From Kribbella sp. VKM Ac-2568 (GTDB lineage Bacteria; Actinomycetota; Actinomycetes; Propionibacteriales; Kribbellaceae): 64,000 nucleotides of DNA. The notes under the pieces are model-generated. The model did no database searches and was not told where the DNA came from. It saw nothing but the letters and a program-made list of their open reading frames with translations. The stretch is from contig NZ_SLVF01000002.1 of NCBI RefSeq assembly GCF_004345365.1, positions 62,001 through 126,000 of the forward strand, given 5' to 3'. Shown here piece after piece: positions 17,073-25,204 of the stretch; positions within the stretch are counted from its first letter, which is position 1; each line of letters opens with the position of its first letter. Both the position numbers and the translations under genes were made by a program.

Positions 17073-18063
17073 GGCCCACCCTCGGGTCGAGCACACCGTG
17101 CACCACGTCCACCACCAGATTCGCGAGGATCACCAGGAAGGCCGAGAACAGCGTCACGCCGACCACCACCGCCACGTCCAGCTGACCGACGGCGCTGATC
17201 AGCAACTCGCCCAGGCCCTGCATGCTGAACACCTTCTCCGTCAGGATCGCACCGCCCAGCAGGGCGCCGAGATCCAGGCCGAAGATGGTCACGATCGGTA
17301 CCAGCACGCCGCGCAGTCCGTGGACCGCCACCACCCGGCGCTCGCCCGCGCCTTTGGCCCGGGCGGTGGTGATGTGGTCGAGGTTCATCTCCTCGAGCAT
17401 CTGCGCCCGGGTCAGCCGGATGTACGCCGCGGCCTGGATCGTGGCCAGCACCAACCACGGGGTGATCAGGTGCCAGGCCCAGTCGACCGGGCTCTCGGTC
17501 AGCGGCACGTACCCGTTGACCGGGACCATGTTGAGCCAGAACCCGAACACCAAGATCGCCAGCAGCCCGAGCAGGAACGACGGGGTCGCGATGCCGATGA
17601 GCGCGAACCCGACGGCCAGCCGGTCGAAGAGCTTGCCGCGTTTGAGCGCCGCGCCGACACCGAGCGTGACCCCGAGAAGCAGCCACAGCACCGCGGCCCC
17701 GATCGCGATGGACAGGGTGACAGGGAGCCGGTCGACGATCAGGGTGGTGACGGGACGAGCCAGCGGGAAGGAGTACCCGAAGCAGGGCGCGTTGCACTGG
17801 ACCGCCGCGGCTCCCTCGCCGAAGGTCCGGCCTGCGAAGATCCCCTTCAGGAAGGCGAGGTACTGCTGGATCACGCTCTGGTCGAGTTGCATGAAGTGCC
17901 GCGCCTGCTCCAGCCGGTCCGGAGTACAGGGCTTGCCACAGGCCAGTCTCGCCGGGTCGGCCGGGAGCGCGTAGAAGATCAGATAGACGGCGAGGCTGAG
18001 CGCGAGCATGACCAGCACGGTCGCGAACAGCCTGCGGAGTACGAACCACAGCAGGTCGGGCAT
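17065..18063 (-). CDS. Oligopeptide ABC transporter permease (OppB-like)
   Basis: A 332-residue membrane protein with six predicted transmembrane helices starting LLWFVLRRLFATVLVMLALSL, the conserved OppB/DppB N-terminus. The EAA-type coupling loop lies at RLTRAQMLEEMNLDHITTARAKG. A cysteine-bearing external loop after helix 1 (ARLACGKPCTPDR and CNAPCFGY) is longer than in the E. coli protein. ATG at 18063 overlaps the last base of the preceding TGA (TGATG). It forms the transport channel with the OppC-like permease. Confidence 0.92.
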   Translation of the reverse strand: MPDLLWFVLRRLFATVLVMLALSLAVYLIFYALPADPARLACGKPCTPDRLEQARHFMQLDQSVIQQYLAFLKGIFAGRTFGEGAAAVQCNAPCFGYSFPLARPVTTLIVDRLPVTLSIAIGAAVLWLLLGVTLGVGAALKRGKLFDRLAVGFALIGIATPSFLLGLLAILVFGFWLNMVPVNGYVPLTESPVDWAWHLITPWLVLATIQAAAYIRLTRAQMLEEMNLDHITTARAKGAGERRVVAVHGLRGVLVPIVTIFGLDLGALLGGAILTEKVFSMQGLGELLISAVGQLDVAVVVGVTLFSAFLVILANLVVDVVHGVLDPRVGHA

Positions 18064-18992
18064 CAGTTGGCCCTCCGCAGCCGTACGTCGAAGGCATCGC
18101 GGACGCCGTCGCCGAGCAGGGTGAAGCCGAGCACCGCCAGGAAGAGCATGATGCCCGGGAAGACCATGAACCACGGGTCTGTGCCGGTGTAGACCCACAC
18201 GATCGAGTCGGAGATCGAGCGGCCGAGACTCGGTGTCGGCGGTGGCACCCCGACACCCAGGAACGACAGCGCCGCCTCGGCGCCGATGTACCCCGGGATC
18301 GCCATCGTCGCGATCACCAGCACCGGGCCGAGCAGGTTCGGCAGCAGTTCACGGGTGATCACGTGCCAGCCGCTGGACCCGACCGACCGCGCCGCCTCGA
18401 CGAACTCCCTGGTGGCCAGCGACCTGGCCTGCCCCCGGATCAGCCGCGCGAGGCCGGCCCAGCCGAACACGCTCAGCACCAGGATCAGCAGCAACCAGCG
18501 CGGGAACTCCGCCGGCACGATGATGCCCAGGGCAATCATGAAGACGAGTTGCGGGAACCCGAAGAGGAAGTCGAGCAGCCGGGACACCACCCCGTCGTAC
18601 CAGCCGCCGAAGTACGCGGCACTGATCCCGACCAGCGTGCCGACCACCGTGGTGATCAAAGTGGCGACGATCGCGATCGCCAGCGACGTCCGCAGGCCGA
18701 GCACCACGATCGAGAACAGGTCCCGGCCGGTCAGCGGCTCCACCCCGAACCAGTGGTCCGCACTGACCCCGCCGAGCGCACCCTTCGGCGCTCCGCCCTT
18801 GGCCGGATCGAGCAGATCGATGTGGTAGGTATAGGGATCCTGGCCGGACAGCTTGACCAGCAACGGCGCGGCAACCGCGATCACGATCAACGCGGCCACC
18901 AGCCACGCGCCGAACCGGGCGCTGCGATCCCGGCGGACCCGGCGCAGGGCCTGCCGGGTCGGTGAGACGGCCGCGACGACCGAGGAACTCAC
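18063..18992 (-). CDS. Oligopeptide ABC transporter permease (OppC-like)
   Basis: A 309-residue permease: cytoplasmic N-tail, first helix at FGAWLVAALIVIAVAAPLLV, five further helices and the EAA loop REFVEAARSVGSSGWHVITR. A GTG at 18992 is preferred to the TTG at 19007 because AGGAG (18998-19002) sits 5 nt upstream of the GTG. It is the first gene of the five-gene importer operon, so the operon promoter should lie in 19008-19160. Confidence 0.9.
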   Translation of the reverse strand: MSSSVVAAVSPTRQALRRVRRDRSARFGAWLVAALIVIAVAAPLLVKLSGQDPYTYHIDLLDPAKGGAPKGALGGVSADHWFGVEPLTGRDLFSIVVLGLRTSLAIAIVATLITTVVGTLVGISAAYFGGWYDGVVSRLLDFLFGFPQLVFMIALGIIVPAEFPRWLLLILVLSVFGWAGLARLIRGQARSLATREFVEAARSVGSSGWHVITRELLPNLLGPVLVIATMAIPGYIGAEAALSFLGVGVPPPTPSLGRSISDSIVWVYTGTDPWFMVFPGIMLFLAVLGFTLLGDGVRDAFDVRLRRAN

Positions 18993-19071
18993 GAGCACTC
19001 CTGACAACGATGGACTCGACTCCAGCCGAATGACGGTAGGCCAGAGTCTCCCACCATCCAGGTCCCATCTT

Positions 19072-19095
19072 GAATGATGAGAAAGTCACTCATTC
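19072..19095. promoter_or_regulatory. Inverted repeat upstream of the importer operon, candidate operator
   Basis: GAATGA (19072-19077) and TCATTC (19090-19095) form a 6-bp inverted repeat with a 12-nt spacer, about 80 bp upstream of the oppC-like start. The spacing fits a dimeric regulator site; the regulator is unknown. Confidence 0.35.
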
Positions 19096-19239
19096 CAGTG
19101 GGGTTTAGGTGTACTCCGTCGCCACTCCCACCCACCGCCCGGCCGCTCCTCCTCCGTCGTCGCTTACACCAGCTGGGGATCCGCATGCGTGATCACCTTG
19201 GGCAGGGCAATCACCATTTGATTCGTCGAGCGACCGGCA

Positions 19240-19362
19240 GAACCTTGAGAGGATCCGTGCCCAGGACAGCCGCTATCCAGGTGTCGGCGAAGCTCTGTGT
19301 GCGGTTGTAGCTGCACCTGGATCGTCGCGTCCGCCCGGGACACCACAGGCTGCGGGTGACGA
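19240..19362. repeat. Left copy of a flanking direct repeat
   Basis: It aligns by eye with 22850-22981 in the same orientation at roughly 70-75 percent identity. Shared blocks include the start (GGA-CCGTGCC-AGGAC), a middle GAAGCT-TG-TG-GTTG-AGC-GCAC and an identical GGCTGCGGGTGACGA end. Confidence 0.6.
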
Positions 19363-20487
19363 CCGCGATGGATGAGCCACCGCCGAGGGGCGGGAGCCAC
19401 AGAGACCAGCCCCACGCGCGAACTCTGCAGGAACAGAACACCTGCTGCTGTCGGCGCGGCGCAGGAGCCGCGTCCGGGGTAGGCGACATCGACGGAGAGC
19501 GGCGCGGGCCCACAGGGCCCCAGCCCGGCAATACACGAGCACCCAGGGCGCCATATCCACGCGGAATCCACGCGGTGCTGGCCAGACCGGCGCAGATGCT
19601 CCGCGGCCGAGTCCGGACGCTCGGAAACGTGGCCGGCTGAATGTGTCGCCGTCGCCCAAAATGCTGGGAGCTCCGCACGCCTGCTCGGAGCTCCGCAAGC
19701 AACAGGCTCCAGGCAGGTGCCCCCAATAGCAGGCCGAGTATCGCCCGCCGATCGCGAAGGCTGCCGACGCCGAGCCCTGATGCTGACGGCGAGCGGACAA
19801 CTGCGGTGGCACCATGCTGCCGCCGCGAACCGCGGGCACCGTGCTGCCGCCGCGAACCGCGGGCACCGTGCTGCCGCCGCGAACCGCGGGCACCGTGCTG
19901 CCGCCGCGAACCGCGGGCACCGTGCTGCCGCCGCGAACCGCGGGCACCGTGCTGCCGCTGCTGCGAAACTGCGTGGCACGGCGCTGCGCCGCGAACTGCG
20001 TGGCACGATGCCGCCGCTGCGAACCGCGTGGCACGGTGCTGCCGCCGCACTGTGCCACTGCAGCGCGAGCCCGTTCCGTAGGTCGACTGCGCACCCGCAC
20101 CTCCACCTGCGGCAATTTGCAGCACCTACTGTCGCGCCACAGCCGCCTCGCCGGCGCGGCGGAGCGCGGTCGGTGATCTCCGCTGCCGCGACGGCGGCGC
20201 GCCCACCAGCCGGAGCCCTCCGGCCCGGAGTCACTCCCGCTGGGGGGCGCCTGCGACGGCTCGGCAGTTCAGTGCGGTTGCCAGCGAGGTCCTCACTGGG
20301 GTGGACAGACGAATCGTTGGCGGAATGCTGGTCCGTCCTCGGAAGGTAAGGACAGATCGTTCCACGGGCGGTGTCCGTCCTCCCGGAAGGTCGGTCCAGG
20401 TCGTTCCATGGGTCGAACCGTGTGGCAGTGTCCTCCGCGGTGACCCGCGCTGGATTACCACCCCCAACCTCGAGCGCCGGGGCTGGA
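19363..20487. other. Gene-poor region with degenerate repeats
   Basis: I see no convincing gene here. Apart from the 27-bp array, the stretch 20380-20430 on the minus strand encodes an isolated TRFDPWNDLDRPSG. This is a third copy of the FDPW segment found twice in the HNH protein tail, but in a different frame and after its stop. It looks like decayed 3' sequence of the element. Confidence 0.5.
19816..19950. repeat. Five exact tandem copies of a 27-bp repeat
   Basis: The unit starts GCTGCCGCCGCGAACCGCGG and ends GCACCGT. It occurs five times without mismatch at 19816, 19843, 19870, 19897 and 19924. Degenerate copies (GCTGCGAAACTGCGTGGCAC and similar) continue to about 20062. As the length is a multiple of three, all six frames give 9-residue repeats, which creates spurious open frames. 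There are no spacers, so it is not a CRISPR array. Confidence 0.9.
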
Positions 20488-22443
20488 TCACCGACCCCCG
20501 ACCTCAAGCCGGACGCCTCGATCATCCAGGTGGCCGCGTCCGAGATCTCGCTCGTCGGCAGTGCGCCCCTCCCGGTCATCGGTCGTGGTCGGTACCGAGT
20601 TGTTGGCATGGTGCAGTGCCCTGTGACCTGGGGCCGGGTCCTCGGTGGACGAGTGTGTTTGGCGGAGCCTGGGCGGTTCCGTGTCTGTCCACGGGTCGAA
20701 CTGCGCGACTGCGCCATCCACGGCGGCTCCCGGCGGGTTGCCGGCGTGCTGCAGCGCCCGCTGACCTGGGGGCGGGTCGTCGGGTGGAGGGGTGTGGTTG
20801 CTGGAGCTTGGGTCGGGCGGGTCGGGATCTGCCCAGGGGTCGAACTGTGCCACCGCGGTGTTCCCGGTCCCGGTGCATGCCGGGTCGTGGGTGCGGTTCC
20901 GGACAGGGCCGGGCGACGCCGCAGCTCCGCTGTAGCTGCTGGTGGGGGTGCGGTAGCGGGTTCGGGTGGTGGTGGGGTTTGGTTCGGCCCAGGCGGGTCG
21001 GGCGACGGTGACCGTGCCGCCGTGGTGGAGGGTGATGGTCCAGTGGCCGTGGTGGGTGTCGATGTGGTGGCGGCGGCAGAGCAGGACCAGGTTGGTCAGG
21101 GCGGTGGGGCCGTTGTCGATCCAGGAGATCAGGTGGTGGGCGTCGCAGAAGATCGGCGGGGCCTTGCACACGACGCAGCCCTTGTCGCGGGCGTTCAGGG
21201 CGCGGCGCATGGCGCGGTTGACGAAGCGCTGGGCCATGGCGACGTCGAGCGGCTCGGAGTTCGCGCCGAGCACGATCGGGATGATCTGCGCCTCGCACGC
21301 CAACCGCCGGACCGCGCCCGCGGACAACCCTTCACCGTGCACCAGCGTCCCGACCGCATGGGCACCGGCGTCGGTCAGGTCTTTCAGGTCGATGGTGACC
21401 GTGACGTGTGCCTTCGGGCCGTACCCGGCCACCGCCGCAGCACGACTCGTGGCGGTGCCTCGGCCGGCGGTACCGGTCTCGGCGGCGCGCCCGGCGGCAG
21501 GTGCCTCGCCGGGACTGGTCGGGAGCTCGGCGGTCCCGGGCGCGCTGCCCGAGTCGGATGCTCCGGCCGTGTCAGCCGTGTCAGCCGTGTCAGCTGGGCC
21601 AGCTGCGGTGGCGGTGGTGATGGCGTTGGAGGCGACGTTGAGGACGTCGGTGAGGGCGTCGGCGCGGCGCTTGTCCGGTGAGCGCGGGTCCAGTTCACCG
21701 GTGACGGTCTTACGGGGCTTGGCACCGGACAGGATCAGGGACTGGAACAGTTCGGCGTTCTCGTTGGCCAGGTAGCCGCTGAACTTGACACCCCGGTCGG
21801 CGGGCCGCAGCCGCAACTCCTCCCGGGCGTGGGCCTTGTCCTCTTCCGGTGCCGGCCCGTCGGCGTCCAGCAGGTCGCGGACCCGGCGGGCCGCCTTGCG
21901 CAGTTCCGACGGACAGAAATGGCGGCCTAGGGCGACGAGTTGTTGTTCGGCCACGGCCAGGTCCTCGACCGCGACGGTCTTGGGCACGTTCTCCAGTTCG
22001 GACACGATCGCCGCGGCCTGCGCCGGAGACAACACCACTGCATCGGCTCCGGCCTCCACGCCCGGCTCACCACCCGGCTCGCCACCCGGGTCGCTGGCCG
22101 GGTCGCCGCCCGGGTCGCTGGCCGGCTCGTCGTCGTTGGCGTCTGCCGGGTCCCCGACGCCGGTGGCTGGCAGGGCGTTGGTGACGGCGGGGTACTTGCG
22201 CAGCGCCTTGGCCAGGGCCAGGTCGCGCTTGATCACGCCCGGGTCGAGGCGGTGCCGGAACGCCAGGAGGCGGGCGGTGTCGCCGGCGCCGAGGGTGGCG
22301 GCGTGACCAGAGGCGTCGTAGGCGGCCAGAACCTGCAGACGGTAGGTCTGCAACCGGGAGATCTCAGCCTGCAGGGCGTCGAGAGCCGCCAGCTGCTCGC
22401 TGTCACTCATCGACCACACCGGCCGCTCACCCAGAATCTCCAT
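20488..22443 (-). CDS. DUF222 / HNH endonuclease domain protein (13E12 repeat family)
   Basis: A 651-residue protein. Residues about 15-250 form the helical DUF222 region, with an acidic Gly/Pro/Asp repeat insert (about 97-135). An Ala/Thr/Gly-rich linker spans about 275-335. The HNH nuclease module is at 420-465: C423-x2-C426, DAHHLISWIDNG (H436, H437), LTNLVLLCRRHH. The tail carries two copies of AVAQFDPW followed by H-A-rich sequence. HNH enzymes cut DNA with a His-bound metal. This family is dispersed in many copies in actinobacterial genomes and its role is unknown. ATG 22443 chosen; ATG 22410 is possible. The open frame extends upstream to 22962, but that part is compositionally repeat-like. 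Confidence 0.85.
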   Translation of the reverse strand: MEILGERPVWSMSDSEQLAALDALQAEISRLQTYRLQVLAAYDASGHAATLGAGDTARLLAFRHRLDPGVIKRDLALAKALRKYPAVTNALPATGVGDPADANDDEPASDPGGDPASDPGGEPGGEPGVEAGADAVVLSPAQAAAIVSELENVPKTVAVEDLAVAEQQLVALGRHFCPSELRKAARRVRDLLDADGPAPEEDKAHAREELRLRPADRGVKFSGYLANENAELFQSLILSGAKPRKTVTGELDPRSPDKRRADALTDVLNVASNAITTATAAGPADTADTADTAGASDSGSAPGTAELPTSPGEAPAAGRAAETGTAGRGTATSRAAAVAGYGPKAHVTVTIDLKDLTDAGAHAVGTLVHGEGLSAGAVRRLACEAQIIPIVLGANSEPLDVAMAQRFVNRAMRRALNARDKGCVVCKAPPIFCDAHHLISWIDNGPTALTNLVLLCRRHHIDTHHGHWTITLHHGGTVTVARPAWAEPNPTTTRTRYRTPTSSYSGAAASPGPVRNRTHDPACTGTGNTAVAQFDPWADPDPPDPSSSNHTPPPDDPPPGQRALQHAGNPPGAAVDGAVAQFDPWTDTEPPRLRQTHSSTEDPAPGHRALHHANNSVPTTTDDREGRTADERDLGRGHLDDRGVRLEVGGR

Positions 22444-22849
22444 ACCCCAGACCCTAGATGGCGGCTCGGACAGTTTCTGGTCCGGAAGGCCCTTATTTAC
22501 AAGGGATTCCGAAGGTTGGCCGGAATTGTGCCGACACTCCGGATACAGACGAGTTGTCCACAACCCGACGCGAGCTGTGGACCTGGCGGGGACTGTGATG
22601 GGACGAATGAGTGCCAGAGCAGGACCTATGAATGTGTCAGGCACAAGCGGAAGCGAGGTGGACAAGGCTGGAAGGAGGCGAAGGCCGCTGGCGACGCGGA
22701 CGGACGGCGCAGCAGGCGGCTCGAGACAGCGGGGCAGCAGTAGCGGGTGCGAGCCCACGGGTGCCGGAGGCGATCCGGATGTGAGGTGGAGATGAGTGGC
22801 GGGCGGGTGATCGGAGCGAGGGAGTCGCCCTGCCCCACCCCACCGGGCA
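22444..22849. other. Intergenic region upstream of the HNH gene
   Basis: No gene recognised. It must hold the HNH gene promoter; the AT-richer stretch at 22480-22560 is the likely place. Hydrophilic open frames on both strands here lack similarity or ribosome sites. Confidence 0.4.
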
Positions 22850-22981
22850 GCCCGAAAGGGCCTCGAGCGGACCCGTGCCGAGGACTCCGCCCATCCACGC
22901 CTCGGTGAAGCTATGGATGTAGTTGGAGCCGCACACGGATGATCGCGAGCACCCGGGGACACCCGCGGCTGCGGGTGACGA
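22850..22981. repeat. Right copy of the flanking direct repeat
   Basis: Direct-orientation partner of 19240-19362, ending in the same GGCTGCGGGTGACGA block. The region to 23080 beyond it holds no gene that I can see. Confidence 0.6.
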
Positions 22982-23080
22982 GTGGCGACGCAGGAGCGAC
23001 GTGGACACCCACCCCGGCGATAGGTGGAGGTCGGGGCGGAGCGCCTGTTCTGTTGGGGGCGACGTAGGAGCGGCGGGGGG

Positions 23081-23785
23081 TTACTCGGCGTCGATTAGTT
23101 CCCAGTGGCGGCGCTTGGGGAGTAGGCGGGTGGCTAGGAGGGCGGCTGCGGCGCCGAGGAGGACGCCGGGGATGATCCAGCGCCAGCCGGTGAGGGCTCC
23201 TTGTTCGGCTTTGACGGTGCCGGCGGGGGCGGCAGCGGGCTGGTCGACGGTGGCGGGTTGCTCGACCACCACCGGGCCGGACGGGTCGGTCTGGGGAGGG
23301 CCGGTGGGGCCGCCGCCCCAGCCGTTGTGATTGGGGTCCTTGTCCAGGAGTCCGAGGGAGCCGAGGACCTCGGTCAGGCGGGCGCCGTTGACCGAGCGGT
23401 GCCAGACCGGCTTTGCGTCCAGACCCTGGCCCGACATCCCCTTGTCCTCGGTGGTCGCGATCCACGGGCCGCCCGGCGCGTCCGGGTAGATGATGTCGAG
23501 GCGCCAGACCGACATGTCGTGGATCAGCCAGGTCGCCCGGATGAAGCCGCCGATCGATCGATCGTCACCGCCGGTCTCCGCGTTGGAGGGCACTCCCACG
23601 TCCAGCAGTTGCTGCAACTCGTTGTACTTCGGGTCCTCGTAGCCGGTGGCAACGACCTTGCCGATGCCCGGCGCGCTCAGCAGCACGCTCGTCGGCCCGC
23701 CGGCGTCGGCCGGCACGACTCCCACAGCCGCCGTCACCAGTACGGCGACGCCAAGCAGGACGGTACGGCGTACCCACGAGCGCAT
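23081..23785 (-). CDS. Secreted, C-terminally membrane-anchored protein of unknown function
   Basis: A 234-residue protein. Residues 1-28 are a signal peptide (MRSWVRRTVLLGVAVLVTAAVG, cleavage near VPADAGG). A soluble domain follows with conserved-looking W-rich stretches (TWLIHDMSVWRLDIIYP, GGPWIATTEDKG). Then comes a Pro/Gln/Val-rich linker and one transmembrane helix (WRWIIPGVLLGAAAALLATRL) ending in basic residues. This puts the domain outside the membrane with a short cytoplasmic tail. The ATG at 23785 has an AAGGAG 6 nt upstream and is preferred to 23800. It lies downstream of the sigma/anti-sigma pair on the same strand and may be in its regulon. I do not recognise the family. Confidence 0.75.
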   Translation of the reverse strand: MRSWVRRTVLLGVAVLVTAAVGVVPADAGGPTSVLLSAPGIGKVVATGYEDPKYNELQQLLDVGVPSNAETGGDDRSIGGFIRATWLIHDMSVWRLDIIYPDAPGGPWIATTEDKGMSGQGLDAKPVWHRSVNGARLTEVLGSLGLLDKDPNHNGWGGGPTGPPQTDPSGPVVVEQPATVDQPAAAPAGTVKAEQGALTGWRWIIPGVLLGAAAALLATRLLPKRRHWELIDAE

Positions 23786-23853
23786 GTCAGTCTCCTTCAT
23801 TCGACTGTCACTGGTACACCGCCGACGCGCCACGGGTTCCACACGAAGAACAG

Positions 23854-24561
23854 CTACCTGACAGCCGACACCGCGATCGCCGTCGCCCGCGCCTTGTCCG
23901 ACAACCCCTCCAGCCGGAAGGTCAGCCCCTCGTACACCCACACCAAGGTAGGCCCGGCCACCCGCACGCGGACCTCGTTCCCGGCTTCGTCGTCCAGCAC
24001 CAGCTCGTGCGGCGTGCTGAACCAGTAGCCGTCCACCACCTGCACGAACTCGAGATCCTGGTAGTACTTCTTGATGTACATCGGCGACAGCTGCGCCTTG
24101 AACTGCTCCAGCCGCACCACCCCGTCAGCGGTCTGCCAGCTCATCGCCACCATCCCCTTCGAGGCATCGACCATCGCCGGAGTCCCCAGCGCCTTGGGAA
24201 CGATCGGCACGAAGCCGGCCCGGTCAGCCGCCTGCTGCAAGGTCAACTCACCCGCAGCGACAGGAGGTTCCGGCGCACTCGTAGGCCCGGTACCGACCGG
24301 CTGAGCCTGCACTCCCCCGATGTTGAGCCACTCGGCCACCGCAGCACGCACCGGCGGCGCAATGAGCGCCCCAGCGAGCAGAACCGCCAGCAGAGCCAGC
24401 AGCGCCCGCCACCGGCTCCGAACCACCTCAGCGAACGTACGACGTACAGGAGGCTCGGCAATCCGCTCCAGCACAGCAGCGGCCAGCCCGTCAGCAACAG
24501 GAGGTACTGCGGCGGTGCGCCCGAGCGCGCGGAGTTCGTCTGCCAGCTGCTCGTCGGTCAT
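23854..24561 (-). CDS. Membrane-anchored anti-sigma-factor-like protein
   Basis: A 235-residue protein with a short N-terminal cytoplasmic region (MTDEQLADELRALGRTAAVPP), one transmembrane segment at about 50-73 (WRALLALLAVLLAGALIAPP) and an extracytoplasmic beta-rich domain containing LTLQQAADRAGFVPIVPKALG. The N-terminus lacks the H-x3-C-x2-C zinc motif of ZAS anti-sigma factors. Its ATG overlaps the sigma-factor stop as ATGA (24558-24561). Stoichiometric coupling of this kind is typical of a sigma factor and its membrane inhibitor; the inhibitor role is inferred from position and topology. Confidence 0.7.
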   Translation of the reverse strand: MTDEQLADELRALGRTAAVPPVADGLAAAVLERIAEPPVRRTFAEVVRSRWRALLALLAVLLAGALIAPPVRAAVAEWLNIGGVQAQPVGTGPTSAPEPPVAAGELTLQQAADRAGFVPIVPKALGTPAMVDASKGMVAMSWQTADGVVRLEQFKAQLSPMYIKKYYQDLEFVQVVDGYWFSTPHELVLDDEAGNEVRVRVAGPTLVWVYEGLTFRLEGLSDKARATAIAVSAVR

Positions 24562-25067
24562 CGCTGCACCTCCTTGTCGGGTAGTTGGGTCCGCAGGCGT
24601 CCCAGTGCGCGGTGGAGCCGCGACTTCACCGTGCCGCGCGGCCAGCCGAGCACCGTCGCCGTCTCCTGCTCGTCCAGGTCCAGCAGGTAGCGGCACGTCA
24701 CTACCAGCCGGTACTGCTCGGGCAGAGCCTTCAGCGCTTCCAACAGCTCGTCGCGGCGCTCGGTGGACAGAGCGTGGTCAGCCGGGTCCAGCACGAACTC
24801 CGGGAGTACGGACAGCTCCTCCCGGCGCGACCGGCGACTCCGCGACCGCACCAGGTTGCGCGTCTCGTTCGCGACGATGCGCAACAACCACGGACGGAAG
24901 GCGGAGCCGCTGCGGAAACTCCCGAGCGCGCGATACGCCTTGACGAAGGACTCCTGCACGACGTCGTCCGCCTCGGACCCAGCCCCGAGCAGTACCGCCG
25001 TACGTTTCGCCACCGGGGCATGACGGAGCACCAGCTCTCCGTACGCGGTGGAGTCCCCACCACGCAC
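24558..25067 (-). CDS. ECF RNA polymerase sigma factor (sigma-70 family, SigE-like)
   Basis: A 169-residue ECF sigma factor. Region 2 includes SEADDVVQESFVKAYRALGSFRSGSAFRPWLLRIVANETRN. Region 4 includes LPEQYRLVVTCRYLLDLDEQETATVLGWPRGTVKSRLHRALGRL with the recognition helix in GWPRGTVKSRLHR. The annotated GTG (25067) has no Shine-Dalgarno, and the family N-terminus (VDEPAILARVRGGD) lies upstream in frame with no ATG, GTG or TTG available. See findings for a possible ATC start at 25103 behind AGGAGG. Divergent from tldD. It likely directs transcription of its own operon. Confidence 0.88.
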   Translation of the reverse strand: MRGGDSTAYGELVLRHAPVAKRTAVLLGAGSEADDVVQESFVKAYRALGSFRSGSAFRPWLLRIVANETRNLVRSRSRRSRREELSVLPEFVLDPADHALSTERRDELLEALKALPEQYRLVVTCRYLLDLDEQETATVLGWPRGTVKSRLHRALGRLRTQLPDKEVQR

Positions 25068-25204
25068 CCGAGCCAGGATCGCCGGTTCGTCGACCTCGCT
25101 GATTCCGCCTCCTGTCCGATCCGCTCATTGTCTCTACACCGCCGGTCACCGATCGGTTCCATCTCGTCGCTCACCCGCTGGGCCGATGTCATAAGGTCGG
25201 CAAC

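Larger units (their letters stand above)
19240..22981 (-). mobile_element. Repeat-bounded block with a DUF222/HNH gene, 13E12-like element candidate
   Basis: A block of about 3.7 kb is bracketed by two diverged direct copies of a roughly 115-130 bp sequence (19240-19362 and 22850-22981). It contains the DUF222/HNH endonuclease gene, three degenerate copies of an FDPW-coding segment and a 27-bp tandem array. Mycobacterial REP13E12 elements also carry DUF222/HNH proteins, so a mobile or formerly mobile element is plausible. No integrase, transposase or terminal inverted repeat was found. The boundaries are inferred from the repeats alone. Confidence 0.45.

Noticed and set aside
19816..19950. 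CRISPR array
   Set aside because: Units are contiguous without spacers.
19164..20717. A 517-codon minus-strand open frame across the repeat region
   Set aside because: It reads through the 27-bp repeats and antisense GC-rich DNA, has no recognisable domain or ribosome site, and owes its length to lack of stop codons in repeats.
22444..22962. N-terminal extension of the HNH protein
   Set aside because: The frame is open but the encoded sequence is Pro/Ser/Arg-rich and part overlaps the flanking repeat; homology begins at about 22443-22410.
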